From: Cyclaneusma minus
Lineage: Eukaryota; Ascomycota; Leotiomycetes; Marthamycetales; Marthamycetaceae
Direction: 5' to 3'
Length of the DNA stretch: 64,000 nucleotides
NCBI GenBank assembly: GCA_037179335.1
Contig: JAKZHN010000001.1
Coordinates: forward strand, 310,001 to 374,000
The notes below the pieces were generated by a model. It searched no databases. It saw only the letters and a program-made list of their open reading frames with translations, and was not told the origin of the DNA. A program made the position numbers and the translations under genes. Positions 10,213-20,959 of this stretch are shown here, piece after piece (within the stretch, counting starts at the first letter, position 1; each line of letters starts with the position of its first letter).

Positions 10213-10434
10213 CAGTGGGTGGAAAAAAGTCTGAATACGGCATACAGTCTCTGCTGGATTGCGAATATTCCAAATAGTCGGGAATATTTCCAGTAATTAG
10301 AAATATTCCAGGTGCTTTGGAATATTACAAATAATCTGGAAGATCCCAAGTTATTGGGAATACTCCTGGTTATTTGGGATAATTACAATTATACAGAGAC
10401 TGTAATCCGTATTCAGACTTTTTTCCTCCCACTG
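10213..10434. mobile_element. MITE copy 2 (Tc1/mariner-like), best preserved
   Basis: This 222-base element is flanked by TA duplications at 10211-10212 and 10435-10436. The left end CAGTGGGTGGAAAAAAGTC and right end GACTTTTTTCCTCCCACTG are inverted repeats. The similarity runs inward for about 45 bases (CTGAATACGG / CCGTATTCAG, then TACAGTCTCTG / CAGAGACTGTA). The core is a run of degenerate 19-20-base units around GGAATATTCC. There is no coding capacity, so it is a non-autonomous element. Confidence 0.9.
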
Positions 10435-10565
10435 TACCAACCGAACCCGCAGCATGTGTGAAAGTGACACGAAAGAAAAACAAGAAAAAAAAAGTGTATA
10501 TTACCAGGATCTAAAGGTATGTAGTGTTACAAAATGACTATTTTGGATCCCCTCACCAGCACAAG

Positions 10566-10591
10566 CTCTCTCTCTCTCTCTCTCTCTCTCT
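10566..10591. repeat. CT dinucleotide microsatellite
   Basis: A pure CT run of about 13 units lies just beyond the 3' end of the royal-jelly-like pseudogene. Confidence 0.9.
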
Positions 10592-10624
10592 ACACCTCTA
10601 AGCCCCCCTTACAATGGCGCCTTT

Positions 10625-12096
10625 TTACGCCACAGCCATCTCCCTCCCCTCTCCAATCGCAACCCTGAAGCTCCTAAACGGCCCATGTCGCTTATCAGTA
10701 TTATTATATTGCCTCCCCGGACTCAACTGCAACTGATTCGTGCAAAAATACAAATACCCTCCCATCACCGCCGCCGAATCCGCATGCTGAATCATCCCAT
10801 TCCTCACCAGCGTCTGCACCACATACCTTTCCGCCAGCACTACTTCCTCCGAATCCTTCGGGCCAGGCGCAACACCATTCACAGCCATCGCAACCTGCGA
10901 TTGCAAACTATCGATATAGTAAATAGCGTTCTGCTCCGAAGCCAAAATATACACCCTGCCTAGATTATCGGCGCTAAAACCAGCTTGTTCAGACCCCACT
11001 TGGCCCGGATTTTGCACTGCGGCTAGGACCTCGGCTTCGGACAATTGGGCGTTGATGAGCACTTCTTGGCTGATGTAGTAGAAGCGACGGCTGGCGAGGA
11101 CGCCCCAGCAGAAGTTTCCAGAGGCGAGAGCGATGCCGTCGGCGCCGCTGGGACAGTAGGATTTTTGCGTGCCGTTCCAACAGTAGACTCTAGAGCCGTT
11201 GTAGGAGCCTACATAGTAATCGTCGGCGCGGACTACTGATTCGTTGAAAAGACGACGGAGAACTGTGCCGTCTTTGAGGTTCAGGGCGAGAAGAGAGGAG
11301 TTTGTGTTTTCGTCGGTGATGAATGCGTAGCCGAGTGTGTTGTTTATGCGGACGTCGTTGGCGTTTATGCCGTGGTCGAGGACGTTTTTGGGAAAGGGGA
11401 GGCTTTTGATCAGCTCGCGAGTGGTTTCATTAAAGGCCATAATTTCGCTCCAGGATAGGTTGCGGATGAGCCTGAAGGGGCACCGGCAGGGATTCCGCTG
11501 TCTACTACCCAGAGCTGGCCAAGAGAGTCGAGGACGACGTTTTGGACATTGATGAAACACGTGCTGAGGTCTTGGCCAGCGGTGCAGTTTTGAATAGCGG
11601 CATTGGGCCAAGGGGCTTCGGTGTTGAAGGAGGTGGGTATTGCGACGTTGTTTGGTGTTGGACCAGTGTTCCGTGGATAAGTGAGATACAGTGGGAGGAA
11701 AAAAGTTTGAATACAGTCCATAGTCTCCAAATAATTGTAAATATCCCTAATAACTTGGAATATTCCAAAGCATTGGAAATATTCCTAATTACTGGGAATA
11801 TTCCTGGTTATTTAGAATATTCGCAATCCAGCTGAGACTGTAGGCCGTATTCAGACTTTTTTCCACCCACTGTACATGTTGTGGGAGTTGTCTATTGCAA
11901 AGCCGGTAGGTGGTTTTTGAGAGTCATGGACCGCTTCGAGGGGGGGACCGACGACGTTGAAATCTTGAGGGTACGCGCCATAATTGTAGCCTGGTCCAAA
12001 GGGACGGTAGCCCGAGCCTGCGTCGAAGAATTGAGACTGTGCAGTTGCTGTCGCAGTAAAAGCAATTGACAGTGCCGGCAATACAAGAGAATGCAT
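10625..12096 (-). pseudogene. Secreted royal-jelly/yellow-family protein gene, inactivated by a MITE and a frameshift
   Basis: The ATG at 12096-12094 opens a signal peptide (MHSLVLPALSIAFTATATAQ). Family-typical segments follow: PTGFAIDNSHNMY, YLTYPRNTG, LGQLWVVDSG, YPGAK, then MAFNETTRELI, YAFITDENTN and SPGRQYNNTD near the end. This order matches fungal major-royal-jelly/yellow proteins, which are secreted beta-propellers. Two lesions are visible. MITE copy 3 (11689-11872) splits the codons between NSHNM and YLTYPR and brings an in-frame stop eight codons past HNM. A one-base loss in an A run near 11443 shifts the frame between YPGAK and MAFNETT. The rest of the sequence is well conserved, so inactivation looks fairly recent. 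A spliced or fused product is unlikely, since no plausible splice pair removes the element. Confidence 0.88.
11689..11872. mobile_element. MITE copy 3, inserted in the royal-jelly-like gene
   Basis: This 184-base element carries TA duplications at 11687-11688 and 11873-11874. Its termini are CAGTGGGAGGAAAAAAGT and CTTTTTTCCACCCACTG. Internal 19-base units around GAATATTCC match copy 2. Removing the element plus one TA restores an uninterrupted coding frame reading NMYLTYPR, which defines both boundaries exactly. Confidence 0.93.
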
Positions 12097-12952
12097 CCTG
12101 ACGATAGGGATATGCAAATGTTCTCAGGATCAATCGCAAATATTAATGTTGTCAGTTGAAAACACAGAGAAACGAGGAATACTAGTACTTCTTTCAAAAA
12201 ATGGGCTCTTTATTACCGGCATCAACCTAACAGCGCTGGGTCGAAATCCGCTGGCGTATGACATAACGACATGATGCGGGTTGAAGACCATTTTGCGGGG
12301 AACGTTGCAGCTTGATCCGGAATATCAGTCTTTGATGCATTTAATTTGACTTCTCGTGCCGGACCGACGACACAATTAGAGTAGATCGGGCTAGTGGTGA
12401 CTGCCAGTCCGAAGCATTGATACACGGTCTGCTGTCAAGTGTTGGAGCACCCACTTTTTGCAATTCGCACGAAGCGGTCAGTCTGGTGAGATTTTGAACC
12501 AGAAAGACGTCAAAAGAACACATACCGGATATCGTAATTCCAGACCAGGCTTTCAAGACCAATCCCTAATACATGTCAGCCAAAGAATCTGTCGAAAATG
12601 GATCAAACTCGGATCAGTATGTGTTGGCAGCTGGATTAGTACAATAAACCCATCCTAGGTATCATTTCCTGCCCTTCTCAGTGTTCGAGCATAGAGTCTT
12701 GAAACCAACAATACAGTGGTGAAGATCAATATGGAAGTGTTGGCAACCACTTATCTGTGTCAAGAGTGATCAGCTAGACAAGTGCCATTGAGGTATCCTA
12801 TGATATACCATGCTTTGAAAATCTCAAGCTGGTAACAAACCCACCTCAACATACTCATGTACCCAGCTCCTGGAGGGCCCACGCAAGCCTCCAAGCCGAT
12901 GCAATCCACTCCTAACGAGTCTGCAAAAAGCCCACCACTAGCCATTCCATCC
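12097..12952. other. Intergenic between the royal-jelly pseudogene and the hydrolase
   Basis: No gene, tRNA or repeat is recognised. The left part would be the promoter of the inactivated secreted-protein gene. Confidence 0.5.
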
Positions 12953-14191
12953 TCACAACTCCCTCGCCCACTCCAGCACCTTAAATAACATGATACCATC
13001 ATCGATTTTCAGGCCCACATCGATCACAGCCTGAGTATGAATCTCACCTCTACACACCTCCACCCTCACGCGCGCTCCCTTCCCCTTCTTCGCATAATTC
13101 CCTCCAATCTCCCCACTCCCCACAACCGCCCCCATCTTCTCTGCAAGCTCCGCGATATCATCTACATACACCTCATCCTCGCCTGTCACCACCAGCACTT
13201 TCCCCACTACCCCCTTTTCCCTGTCAACCACGCCTTGCCAGAACGTCTCGTCGCCCGCAAGCGGCGTCGCATACACTTCCTCCTTGCGCGGTTTCCAATT
13301 CGATGTAAAGATATCCAGCACGGAAGGAGTGATGACATCGTTACGGCGATTGCGCACATAGCTGTCCGCCGTCGCATCATTCGAGCAGCGCGGTGATATC
13401 GGTAGAGCGCCCTTGAGCCGCACTTGCTTCCCATCAGAGCCGCTACATACCGGCGCTACCTCTTTCATAGGCTTGTGCAGATGTGCGAGTAATGCCAGAC
13501 ACAAGTTTCCGCCTCCGCTATCCCCCGCAATCACGATATTTTCCGGCAAATATCCTTCGTCGGATATCAAGTGGGATAGGGCTGCGGAGGCTTGGGCTAG
13601 TTGGCCGGGGTAACAGAGGCCAGGCGCTAGGGTGTATTCGAGGAGTACTAATTGGGTGGCATGGCCTGGTGCTTTGGGCTCAGAGATTGATCGTGCTAGG
13701 AGCTGAGCAAACGCGACCTGTGTACCTTGGGCGGGAAAGATATAGCCACCGCCATGGAAGTACAGCAGTAATGTTTGCTTCTTTTTGGGGGTTGAAGCCG
13801 TGGCTGGATCGGTGCCGATGAAATGCAATACTGCTGGCGGAAGGGTATCTTTGGAGTCGACGGGCGGGACTGGTACGGTCACATATCGGTGGCAGGTGTT
13901 TGATTTTGCGCATTCGGCGGCCACGGTCGTGCCGGTGGGCTTAAGGTTGGAGAGAAGGTAGGGGAGCGGTATGGCGGGGAGGAGACGGGCGGCCACGCGC
14001 TGGAGGGTGCGTTTTATGTTTCTGCTGCTGAAGTCGCGGGATAGAAGGATGGCGAAGATGAAGGTGGGGACCGCGCGGAGGAAGAGGCGGAAGAGGATGG
14101 CTGTCATGCGGTACTTTTGCCAGTAGGAAGGGATTGGTGGGACGTGGGAGAGGGTAGTCGGCGGCTGTGGCGGCTGTTTTGAAGAAGCCAT
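12953..14191 (-). CDS. Alpha/beta hydrolase, hormone-sensitive-lipase-like (steryl acetyl hydrolase type)
   Basis: This single-exon gene encodes 412 residues. The core has the HSL-family oxyanion motif HGGGY (146-150) and the nucleophile elbow GDSGG with catalytic Ser225. The likely acid is Asp339 in VVTGEDEVYVDD and the likely base is His385 in GEIHTQ, so the triad looks complete. A hydrophobic segment at 30-50 (AILFRLFLRAVPTFIFAILL) suggests an N-terminal membrane anchor, as in fungal steryl-acetate esterases of the ER. The family hydrolyses carboxylic esters; the natural substrate cannot be read from sequence. The ATG at 14191 is the first in the frame. Nothing beside it suggests a cluster. 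A generic esterase/lipase fold-3 name would also fit. Confidence 0.9.
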   Translation of the reverse strand: MASSKQPPQPPTTLSHVPPIPSYWQKYRMTAILFRLFLRAVPTFIFAILLSRDFSSRNIKRTLQRVAARLLPAIPLPYLLSNLKPTGTTVAAECAKSNTCHRYVTVPVPPVDSKDTLPPAVLHFIGTDPATASTPKKKQTLLLYFHGGGYIFPAQGTQVAFAQLLARSISEPKAPGHATQLVLLEYTLAPGLCYPGQLAQASAALSHLISDEGYLPENIVIAGDSGGGNLCLALLAHLHKPMKEVAPVCSGSDGKQVRLKGALPISPRCSNDATADSYVRNRRNDVITPSVLDIFTSNWKPRKEEVYATPLAGDETFWQGVVDREKGVVGKVLVVTGEDEVYVDDIAELAEKMGAVVGSGEIGGNYAKKGKGARVRVEVCRGEIHTQAVIDVGLKIDDGIMLFKVLEWAREL

Positions 14192-15637
14192 TGTGGGATG
14201 GTTTGGGGAGGTGTAAGGCTCAAACTCGACGGCGCTGGAACTTAGCTCCCAGAGTTTTGTACTCGGTCGGCAAAACAGATGGGTGGTTGAGGAATGCTAG
14301 AAGTGGTCTGGGCATCGGGGATTCGTGAATACATGTAGAAAGAATTCACGGAGTTGAGTCAGCTCCTGGTCTGGCGTCAGCTCTGCATGTCATCTATTAA
14401 TATACTCGAGAATGACGGAGTATGCTCAGCTATGGATCCCGTTTCCCGTTTCCAATCTGATGGAAGCATTCCCGTCGGATTCGGGGCGTATCAATGGGTT
14501 TTGTCGAGCGCAAGATATGATGGAAGACACTCAGTAAATGGCGATACTTCACCGATCTGCATGCAGCAAGCCGTGCCGAGGTTAGATCTCCCTGTCTTGC
14601 AAATATTGGGCCAGCGGCACGTACGATGCATGTATGTAGAGGAAGGCTGGTATCACAGTGGCAGAGTATACCCTCGTGATACAGTAGCTAGTGCTCAGCG
14701 GCTAAATGGTTGAGGTCGAAGTGGGCTGAACGCTGAGCTCCATCGAATGGATATCGAGGCACTCGACCATCTGGTCTGAATGCAGGGCGTCATGCACGGT
14801 AGTCCGAGAGCCCGACGCCCATTCCCCATCCCCCAATAGAGAATCAAGCCAGGAATGACGACTGCGGATTGAACTTTGAAGGTCCCGTCTGGTTGGTAGT
14901 GCGGAGTTTAGCATCGTGCCTCGGCCTTGGCTAAAGCTTGGCAGGAAACCCATCAATCGTTGCAACTAGTGAGAACTGAAGTGAGGAGATCAGAAAGGGA
15001 TCCAACCATGGCCCATGGGGACATGAACGATGCTCACCTACTAAAACGTCCAAGGAAGTCAGACAGTCCTCTCTGTGTCCAGAGATGGATCTGTGTTCTG
15101 TGCATGAAAACAAGCTTCGTGTCAAGTCTGTCGGAGAACAACATAGTTAAACAACCGAGGCGTCGATCCCAAACTTTCGGAAAAGCAAAACAGGGTGCCA
15201 AGAGGAGGTGCATGGCTGGACATCCCTCGTGGCTGCCACACTGCTGCCAAGACTGGCAGGAATGTTTCGGCTCCGCCTAATCCAACCTCACGCCTGTTTG
15301 TGCTCACCTCCCTGGACTTAAATTACATGGCAAGTCACATCACAGGCATTCATGAAGAAATTGATTATCAACGTGTCTTGAATTGAAAGGACCTCAAGTG
15401 ACAGCTGAAGCTAGCAAAGTGCTAGCCGTGTATGTCTAGACGCCACCCGGGAAACCATGCAAATCCCCAAGCCGCTGAAGGCAAACCGAACCGCACTGGA
15501 AAAGAATTGCGAAGAAGTATGGTACAAGTGCCGCAAAATGCCACAAAAGAGAACGATTCTCATGCCAGTTTCATCAATGCGATATATCCCTCCAGATTCT
15601 CCCAATCCACTACCGAGATGACAAAAGAGTTGGACGC
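14192..15637. other. Intergenic, no gene seen
   Basis: Both neighbours are on the minus strand: this is the promoter side of the hydrolase and the 3' side of the GPI-anchored protein gene. Short open frames on either strand have no domain or codon signature. Confidence 0.5.
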
Positions 15638-16445
15638 TTAAGCGAAGATCAAGGCGAGGAGACCAGCAGCACCGGCCATGGCGAACGAGCCAGTGAGGCT
15701 GGAAGCGCCACCAGTGAAGGCGGAAGGAGTGGGCATGGCGGGGGTGCTGGTGTTGCGAGCGGGACTGACAGAGCCAGTGCCGGTGGCACCGTAGGGCATG
15801 CCAGGCTGGACAGACGAGGCCACTGGAGAGTTGCCGGAAGCGCTAGCCATGGAGCTGCCAACTGGGGAGTTGCCAGTGCCGGTAGCAGGGCAGCTGCTGA
15901 CGGTGACAGTGACAACGCTGATCTCGGGAACGGCAGAGCTCATAACGGGAGAGTTGGAGGTGACGCTGGAGGGAACAGCGGCGCTGCTGACAACTGGGAC
16001 AACAGAGCTGACAACTGGGACAACCGAGCTGACGGAGGGAGCAGCAGAGCTGTACACAACGGGAACCACGGAGCTGACCATGGGGCTGCTGGCAGTCTCA
16101 GTGGTGTAGGTGCTGGAAGCGACAGCGGCGGAAGTGGTCATTGCAGCGCTGGACACGACATTGGCGGTGGTGGAGACAGCCTCAGTGGTCGGGACGCTGA
16201 TGGCGGTGGTCTTGGTGCGAGCGGGGCAGTTGGTCACGGAGGCGGCGCAGGCTGGAGGGAGTGGAAGTCAGCAAAATGCAGCAAAGCACGCGGTACAGGC
16301 ACGGCGCGGACATACAGTAGATGGTAACCTCCTCGGTGGCGTAGACGGTGCTCTCAGGGGGGGCAGGCGCGCCGTAGTCACCACCGTTCTGGACGGCAGC
16401 GTTGACGGCTCCAGCGAGCATGGCGGCGGCAATGGTGAACTTCAT
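15638..16445 (-). CDS. GPI-anchored Ser/Thr/Val-rich cell-wall protein
   Basis: Two exons, 16445-16316 and 16251-15638, encode 247 residues. The 64-base intron has a GTATGT donor, a GCTGAC branch site and a CCAG acceptor, and yields TIYSCAASVTNC across the junction. Residues 1-16 (MKFTIAAAMLAGAVNA) form a signal peptide. Most of the mature chain is Ser, Thr, Val and Ala, including tandem copies of VSSVVPVV, a pattern expected for heavy O-mannosylation. The last 20 residues or so are hydrophobic after a small-residue GGASSLTG stretch, which fits a GPI attachment signal. The protein should sit at the plasma membrane or be cross-linked in the wall. It has no enzymatic domain and no CFEM cysteine pattern. 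Function beyond a structural or adhesive role is unknown. Confidence 0.85.
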
Positions 16446-19400
16446 CTTGACTGATTGTGGAGTTGAGCGTGTGGCTTGGGTTGACTCGGTGGTGGGATGT
16501 GGTTGGAAAGAGTGTGTGGGTGCTGTAGAGCGGTGGTGGTGAGCGTGGGATTCTGAATGAATGGACGACCGGAGTCAAGAGCAGTTGCGCGACGAAGAAT
16601 CAGTTGGCTTGCTGGAGGAAGAAGCAGAAGTGGTTGTGGACGGCGCAGGGGGGAGAATATGTACCAAATCGACGCCCGCTTAGCGCTAGCGCCGCAGGCC
16701 CGCCTTTAATTTGCCAATGCCGCCTCCGCTCTAAACTCGCTAAATTCGGAGGCTAGCGCGAGGGGCTCCCAGCTCTTGTTTGCTCCAAGGCCACCACCTG
16801 CTCCTAGCCCTATGGACGGACAGCAGTAATTTTGGGCCATGAATTCACTCTGATTGAAACATGCTGCTATTTTCCCTCGGTGCCCTGTGCGATTCCCGCA
16901 CCTCTGGGCCTTCCCGGCGGCGACAGGACGATGATCGGCCAGTTAAGAGATTGGCGAAAGGGAAAGTGACTTTCCGTCGCTCGTCATCGAGGCCCGCGAA
17001 TCGACAACTCAACGCTCACCATCTGTTTCCGACTTCTACAGGACATTGACCAGTTGCCCGCGCATTCACTCTCATTTCTCCACCGCCATCGAATAAGGAG
17101 GCCCAGCTCAAGTTGTACGCTCTGGCCAACGCCTCCCAGAGCCACACACTCAGGGCCTCATGCGAGCCATCGAACGGTCGTTGAGCCCAGCCGGCCTCGT
17201 TTCGAAGGCGTGGTGCGGCCCCTGACAGGCGGTGTCCATGTCTTATGCTGACTAGACTGCGAACAGTAAGACCTTTGCCACACAGGGAGCGCTACTGCCA
17301 GGAACAAGTTAGAGGCCCCAAGAGCCAAACATCCACCATCCATGGCACAACCCACATCTTTCCCCTGAGCGACATAGGCCGCCCCCGGGGCCGGAAGCCG
17401 CAAGCACGGTCCCCACTCCCCGGCGACCAAGAATTGAACGTCCTGAACAGTGAAACCGATCTCCCAGGCCAGGCCCGGGACCGACCTCCCTTTTCAAGAT
17501 CCGGTCTGATAATTGATGTGCGCACATCCAGTTCCAAACAAGACTTTGAACGCCTTGAATTAAGCTTAAACTGCTGTTCAGGGACGGACTCGTGCATCTT
17601 CCTTTCACACTTTCTCGAAGATCGTCCAGTCGCCCCTTAGAACCCGTCTCAAGAGATCTTGGCATGCAACGGCCCAGCAGGAACATCGCAATCTCGGGCT
17701 ACACCAACCGATTCACCAATACAACATGTCGGGGACTTCCTCGTGGCTGGCAGAACCACAGTTCAGGGCTGTGTAGGCCGCTGTAGGGGTCGCTCGTGTT
17801 CCGAGAAATGAGAGATCCAGAGGAGTGACCTCACTCAGCAGCGAGATTGAAGGAGGTCTGACCACTGGCACTGTGCACAGACTGGTCCGGCCAAGCACGC
17901 CTATTATATTATTTATATTCAAGGGAGACACGATCCAAATTGTGTTGAATGCAGTCCACATGAAAGGATGCGAATCGAGCATCGGATTTCGGTTCTTAGT
18001 CCAAACATCGAAAACACAGCAAGCAATCGAATATCAAACCCCGACGACAACCTATCCATCATCTTCTCTGCCACGGCGTCAAATAGGCAACAGCCATACC
18101 TACCAGCTATCACAACAATAATAAACATTTCTGAAACTTCCGGATCGTGGAATCTTCCTGTCAACCTGTCAGATCTACAGTACTTGATCCGTTTATGCTC
18201 CGAAACCTTTCTCCTCTGAAAAAACATCCTCACCCCCTTTCGCCTTCTAATCCTCTCTTCTACTTCCACTTATCGATTTTGTTTCATCTTCTCTGACTCT
18301 CATAGCCGGTCTCCTCCACACTGCTATATTATGACGGCGAGCTGGTTCGGGTTGGAAGGTCTTCGTCGCACCTTCCACCAACTCCCTGTGCGCCTGAATC
18401 AGCTCGACTCACTCCTTTCAAGCTCCAAGACCCTATGTTCAATAGAACTCTCCACCATCACAAAGCACTCAGGTATTTCACAGCCTCCAAACTCCACTAA
18501 CCGCCTATCTCCCGCCACTCCCGCCGTCCCCCGCCGTCTAACTGATTGATGGCACCAGACCGGAGTGGCGGATGCGCCTGTGAAGCTTGGAGACTGGACC
18601 GTGTTCTCCTTTTCGATCTCAGGGTCCAGAGTCAGCCTTACCGGTCTTTCGGATATTATTCCTACAAAGGTCTCGCAATAACGGAACAATTATTATGCCC
18701 AAGCCAATCAATCTCATCCTCATCTGGAATAATAAACTGACTACTTCGTGACAACCGAGGCTGTTTCTGACGATTAAGTGGCCCGGGCTCAGCCAGCTAC
18801 CTTAGGCATCCACGCTAGTGGCTAGGAATAGTCTCGCCCGAGAGCTCCCCACCAGCTCTCTGACTCTCCCCAGACATAACAAGCAGTTCTGTCCCACCCT
18901 GCTCGCGCACCACCACCTCGATGATACCAACACCGAACAATCGCCAGGGACACAAACTATCTAGGTTTACTACCGACGGGACATACACCTGACTTCCTCA
19001 CCCACGCGCCTCGCAGCCACTGGCTGGTAAAGCAAGCCCGATAGAAGCCATGTGCTAACAATCCTCAGTGTTCTCCTGACCCAGTGGTGGCTTCCGCGCA
19101 CAGTTGGCGCAACGAGTGTGAGCATCGAGACCGGCAGACGCCTTACTTTTCTGTCCCCACGAGTCTCACATCCAGTTGTTGAGAACCGGCAGCAGTGAAG
19201 CGCAGTCCAGATCTGCAATCTGCATATATCACAGAGTCTCTCGCGCAATACCCGGCGGCTGAGAATTTGTCAACAATCGACTCCGTCATCCCTGCCAGTT
19301 GACACCCTTCGATCGAATTTAGTCCGCCCTCGAGAACCCTCAGATACAAGATTCCGACCAAGACTGCCACCCTTTCTGACGGCATGCCCAGCTACAGCAA

Positions 19401-20869
19401 CTTATACACCAGTTGCCCTGTATCACCAGATTTCAAATGTCATTTTCACCTCCCGCAAGCTCCGTGCAAGCCTCCCGAATTGTCAAAACCCTACGCAAGC
19501 TCTGCACCGGCTTTACTACCACAAACAACAAGCCCATCAGCCTCCTGCAAGCAAGAACAAGGCCCCGGCTCCTTTACGCAAGCAAAACACCTTCCACGAG
19601 CATCACAAGCCAAGAAAGGTTGAAGAACTCCCAAGGCAGCTTTCTCTCTTCCGAAACTATCCCCACCCGGCTCCTCTTTCACAACTTCCCGGCCCGACCT
19701 TGTCTCTGGATCTTAATCGCCGAAGGTAATCTCTCACTTGCCAGAGATACCCTGCTTGATGCATCAGGATTTTATATGGGAAAGTTCAAGTTGCCACCTC
19801 GCAAAATCTGCAACCCCACCAGCGACAAGCCCTCGCCCCGAGAATTGCTACTGCTGCCGACAAGGCAAGCGAAGATATATTGCCGGTGCCCTCGAGGTTA
19901 GCGAGGAGAGCCCCCAAGTGGAGCGCCCCCAGAGGCACGGAGGGAGAGATTCCCAGGCGGTGTGCTGACCGTAGGGCAAGATAGTGTTATACCCTGGCAT
20001 TGAAGCCTTGAATATATTCAATCAACGGTCTCGGCATCTTGGTGGTATGAAAGTGCTCCAATTGAGCGTTTTGAGCTGGGTATCTTTGGCGAGTGCGAAA
20101 AGTTATCTCTAGGACTGAGATCAATCCTCTCTTCCAAACCTCTCCCCACTCAGCCTCCGATCCCGTCTTCCCCGGCTTCTTTTCTAATTTTCCGACCGGA
20201 CCTCTTTTCTCCGGCTATTAACCATTTGTATACGGCGAAACCTAGATTGGAAGGTATAGTTACTCGTTGCGGCGATTTAGGGTGTTCTAGTTCTAGCTTA
20301 TTTCAGATTTCTCGAGCCAGTGAGAGGGGTGAGAATGAAATGATTTGGCTATTTAGCAAAGCTTCCGATTGCGTGAGGATACATGAGGCTATTCAAATGA
20401 TGATCAACGTACCCGCTCGCCATTGATGCTATGTTATCGGCCTTGCAAAGGAGGTGGATTGGCTCTTTGGACTGACTCATGGGGCATAATAACTAACATG
20501 GCTTTCCAACAGCTATATCAGGATATCAGGCGTTGAAAACACGCAAAGATAAAATGGCAAGGCAGGATCAGGTTTCGAAGCGATTGAACAAGGGATTGCG
20601 ATGCAGATTTTATAGTTGACTTGCAGGGGTTCAAAACAACGACTTTATATAGAATTTATCCTATCAAAGTATTCCAGCAATAGAAACCATCACCAACGAC
20701 GGTCTCCCGGGAGCTTAATATGTTGACGGTCCGAACATCTGCATAACTCCGACAGCATCTCGGCTTTACCAAAGCCCTAGCGCAACCAAGTTCCACAACT
20801 CACATCGCCCCACACAACACACACCGTGCAAAATGAATCGCTCCACGCACCACAAAAATGCAAAAAGCT
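16446..20869. other. Long gene-poor stretch
   Basis: I find no gene I can support in these 4.4 kb. Several open frames reach 100-160 codons (for example 19413-19901, plus strand), but they lack domains, plausible splice partners and codon bias. The first 300 bases are the promoter side of the GPI-anchored protein gene. No tandem repeat or inverted repeat was recognised. Confidence 0.45.
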
Positions 20870-20959
20870 TGCCGCCACCCAGAATTGAACTAGGGATCTT
20901 CGCATTTCATGCCAAGAGTGGTATACAAGTGCGACGCGTTACCACTGCGCCATAGCGGC
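20870..20959 (-). tRNA. tRNA-Thr (anticodon TGT) with an 18-base intron
   Basis: The acceptor stem GCCGCTA pairs with TGGCGGC (one wobble), with discriminator A. The D arm is GCG/CGC with loop AGTGGTAA. The anticodon stem TCGCA/TGCGA is perfect, and the T arm is CCTAG-TTCAATT-CTGGG. The loop CTTGTA..A holds anticodon TGT, with an 18-base intron after position 37. A run of five T follows at 20866-20862. The A/B boxes (TGGCGCAGTGG, GTTCAATTCTG) are good Pol III promoter matches. Confidence 0.88.

Noticed and set aside
10625..11611. 328-codon minus-strand frame taken as a separate gene
   Set aside because: Its first 55 residues or so are out-of-frame sequence; the rest is the C-terminal part of the royal-jelly-like pseudogene after the frameshift.
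19413..19901. 162-codon plus-strand frame in the gene-poor stretch
   Set aside because: No domain, no splice partners, and other frames of similar length overlap it; insufficient support.
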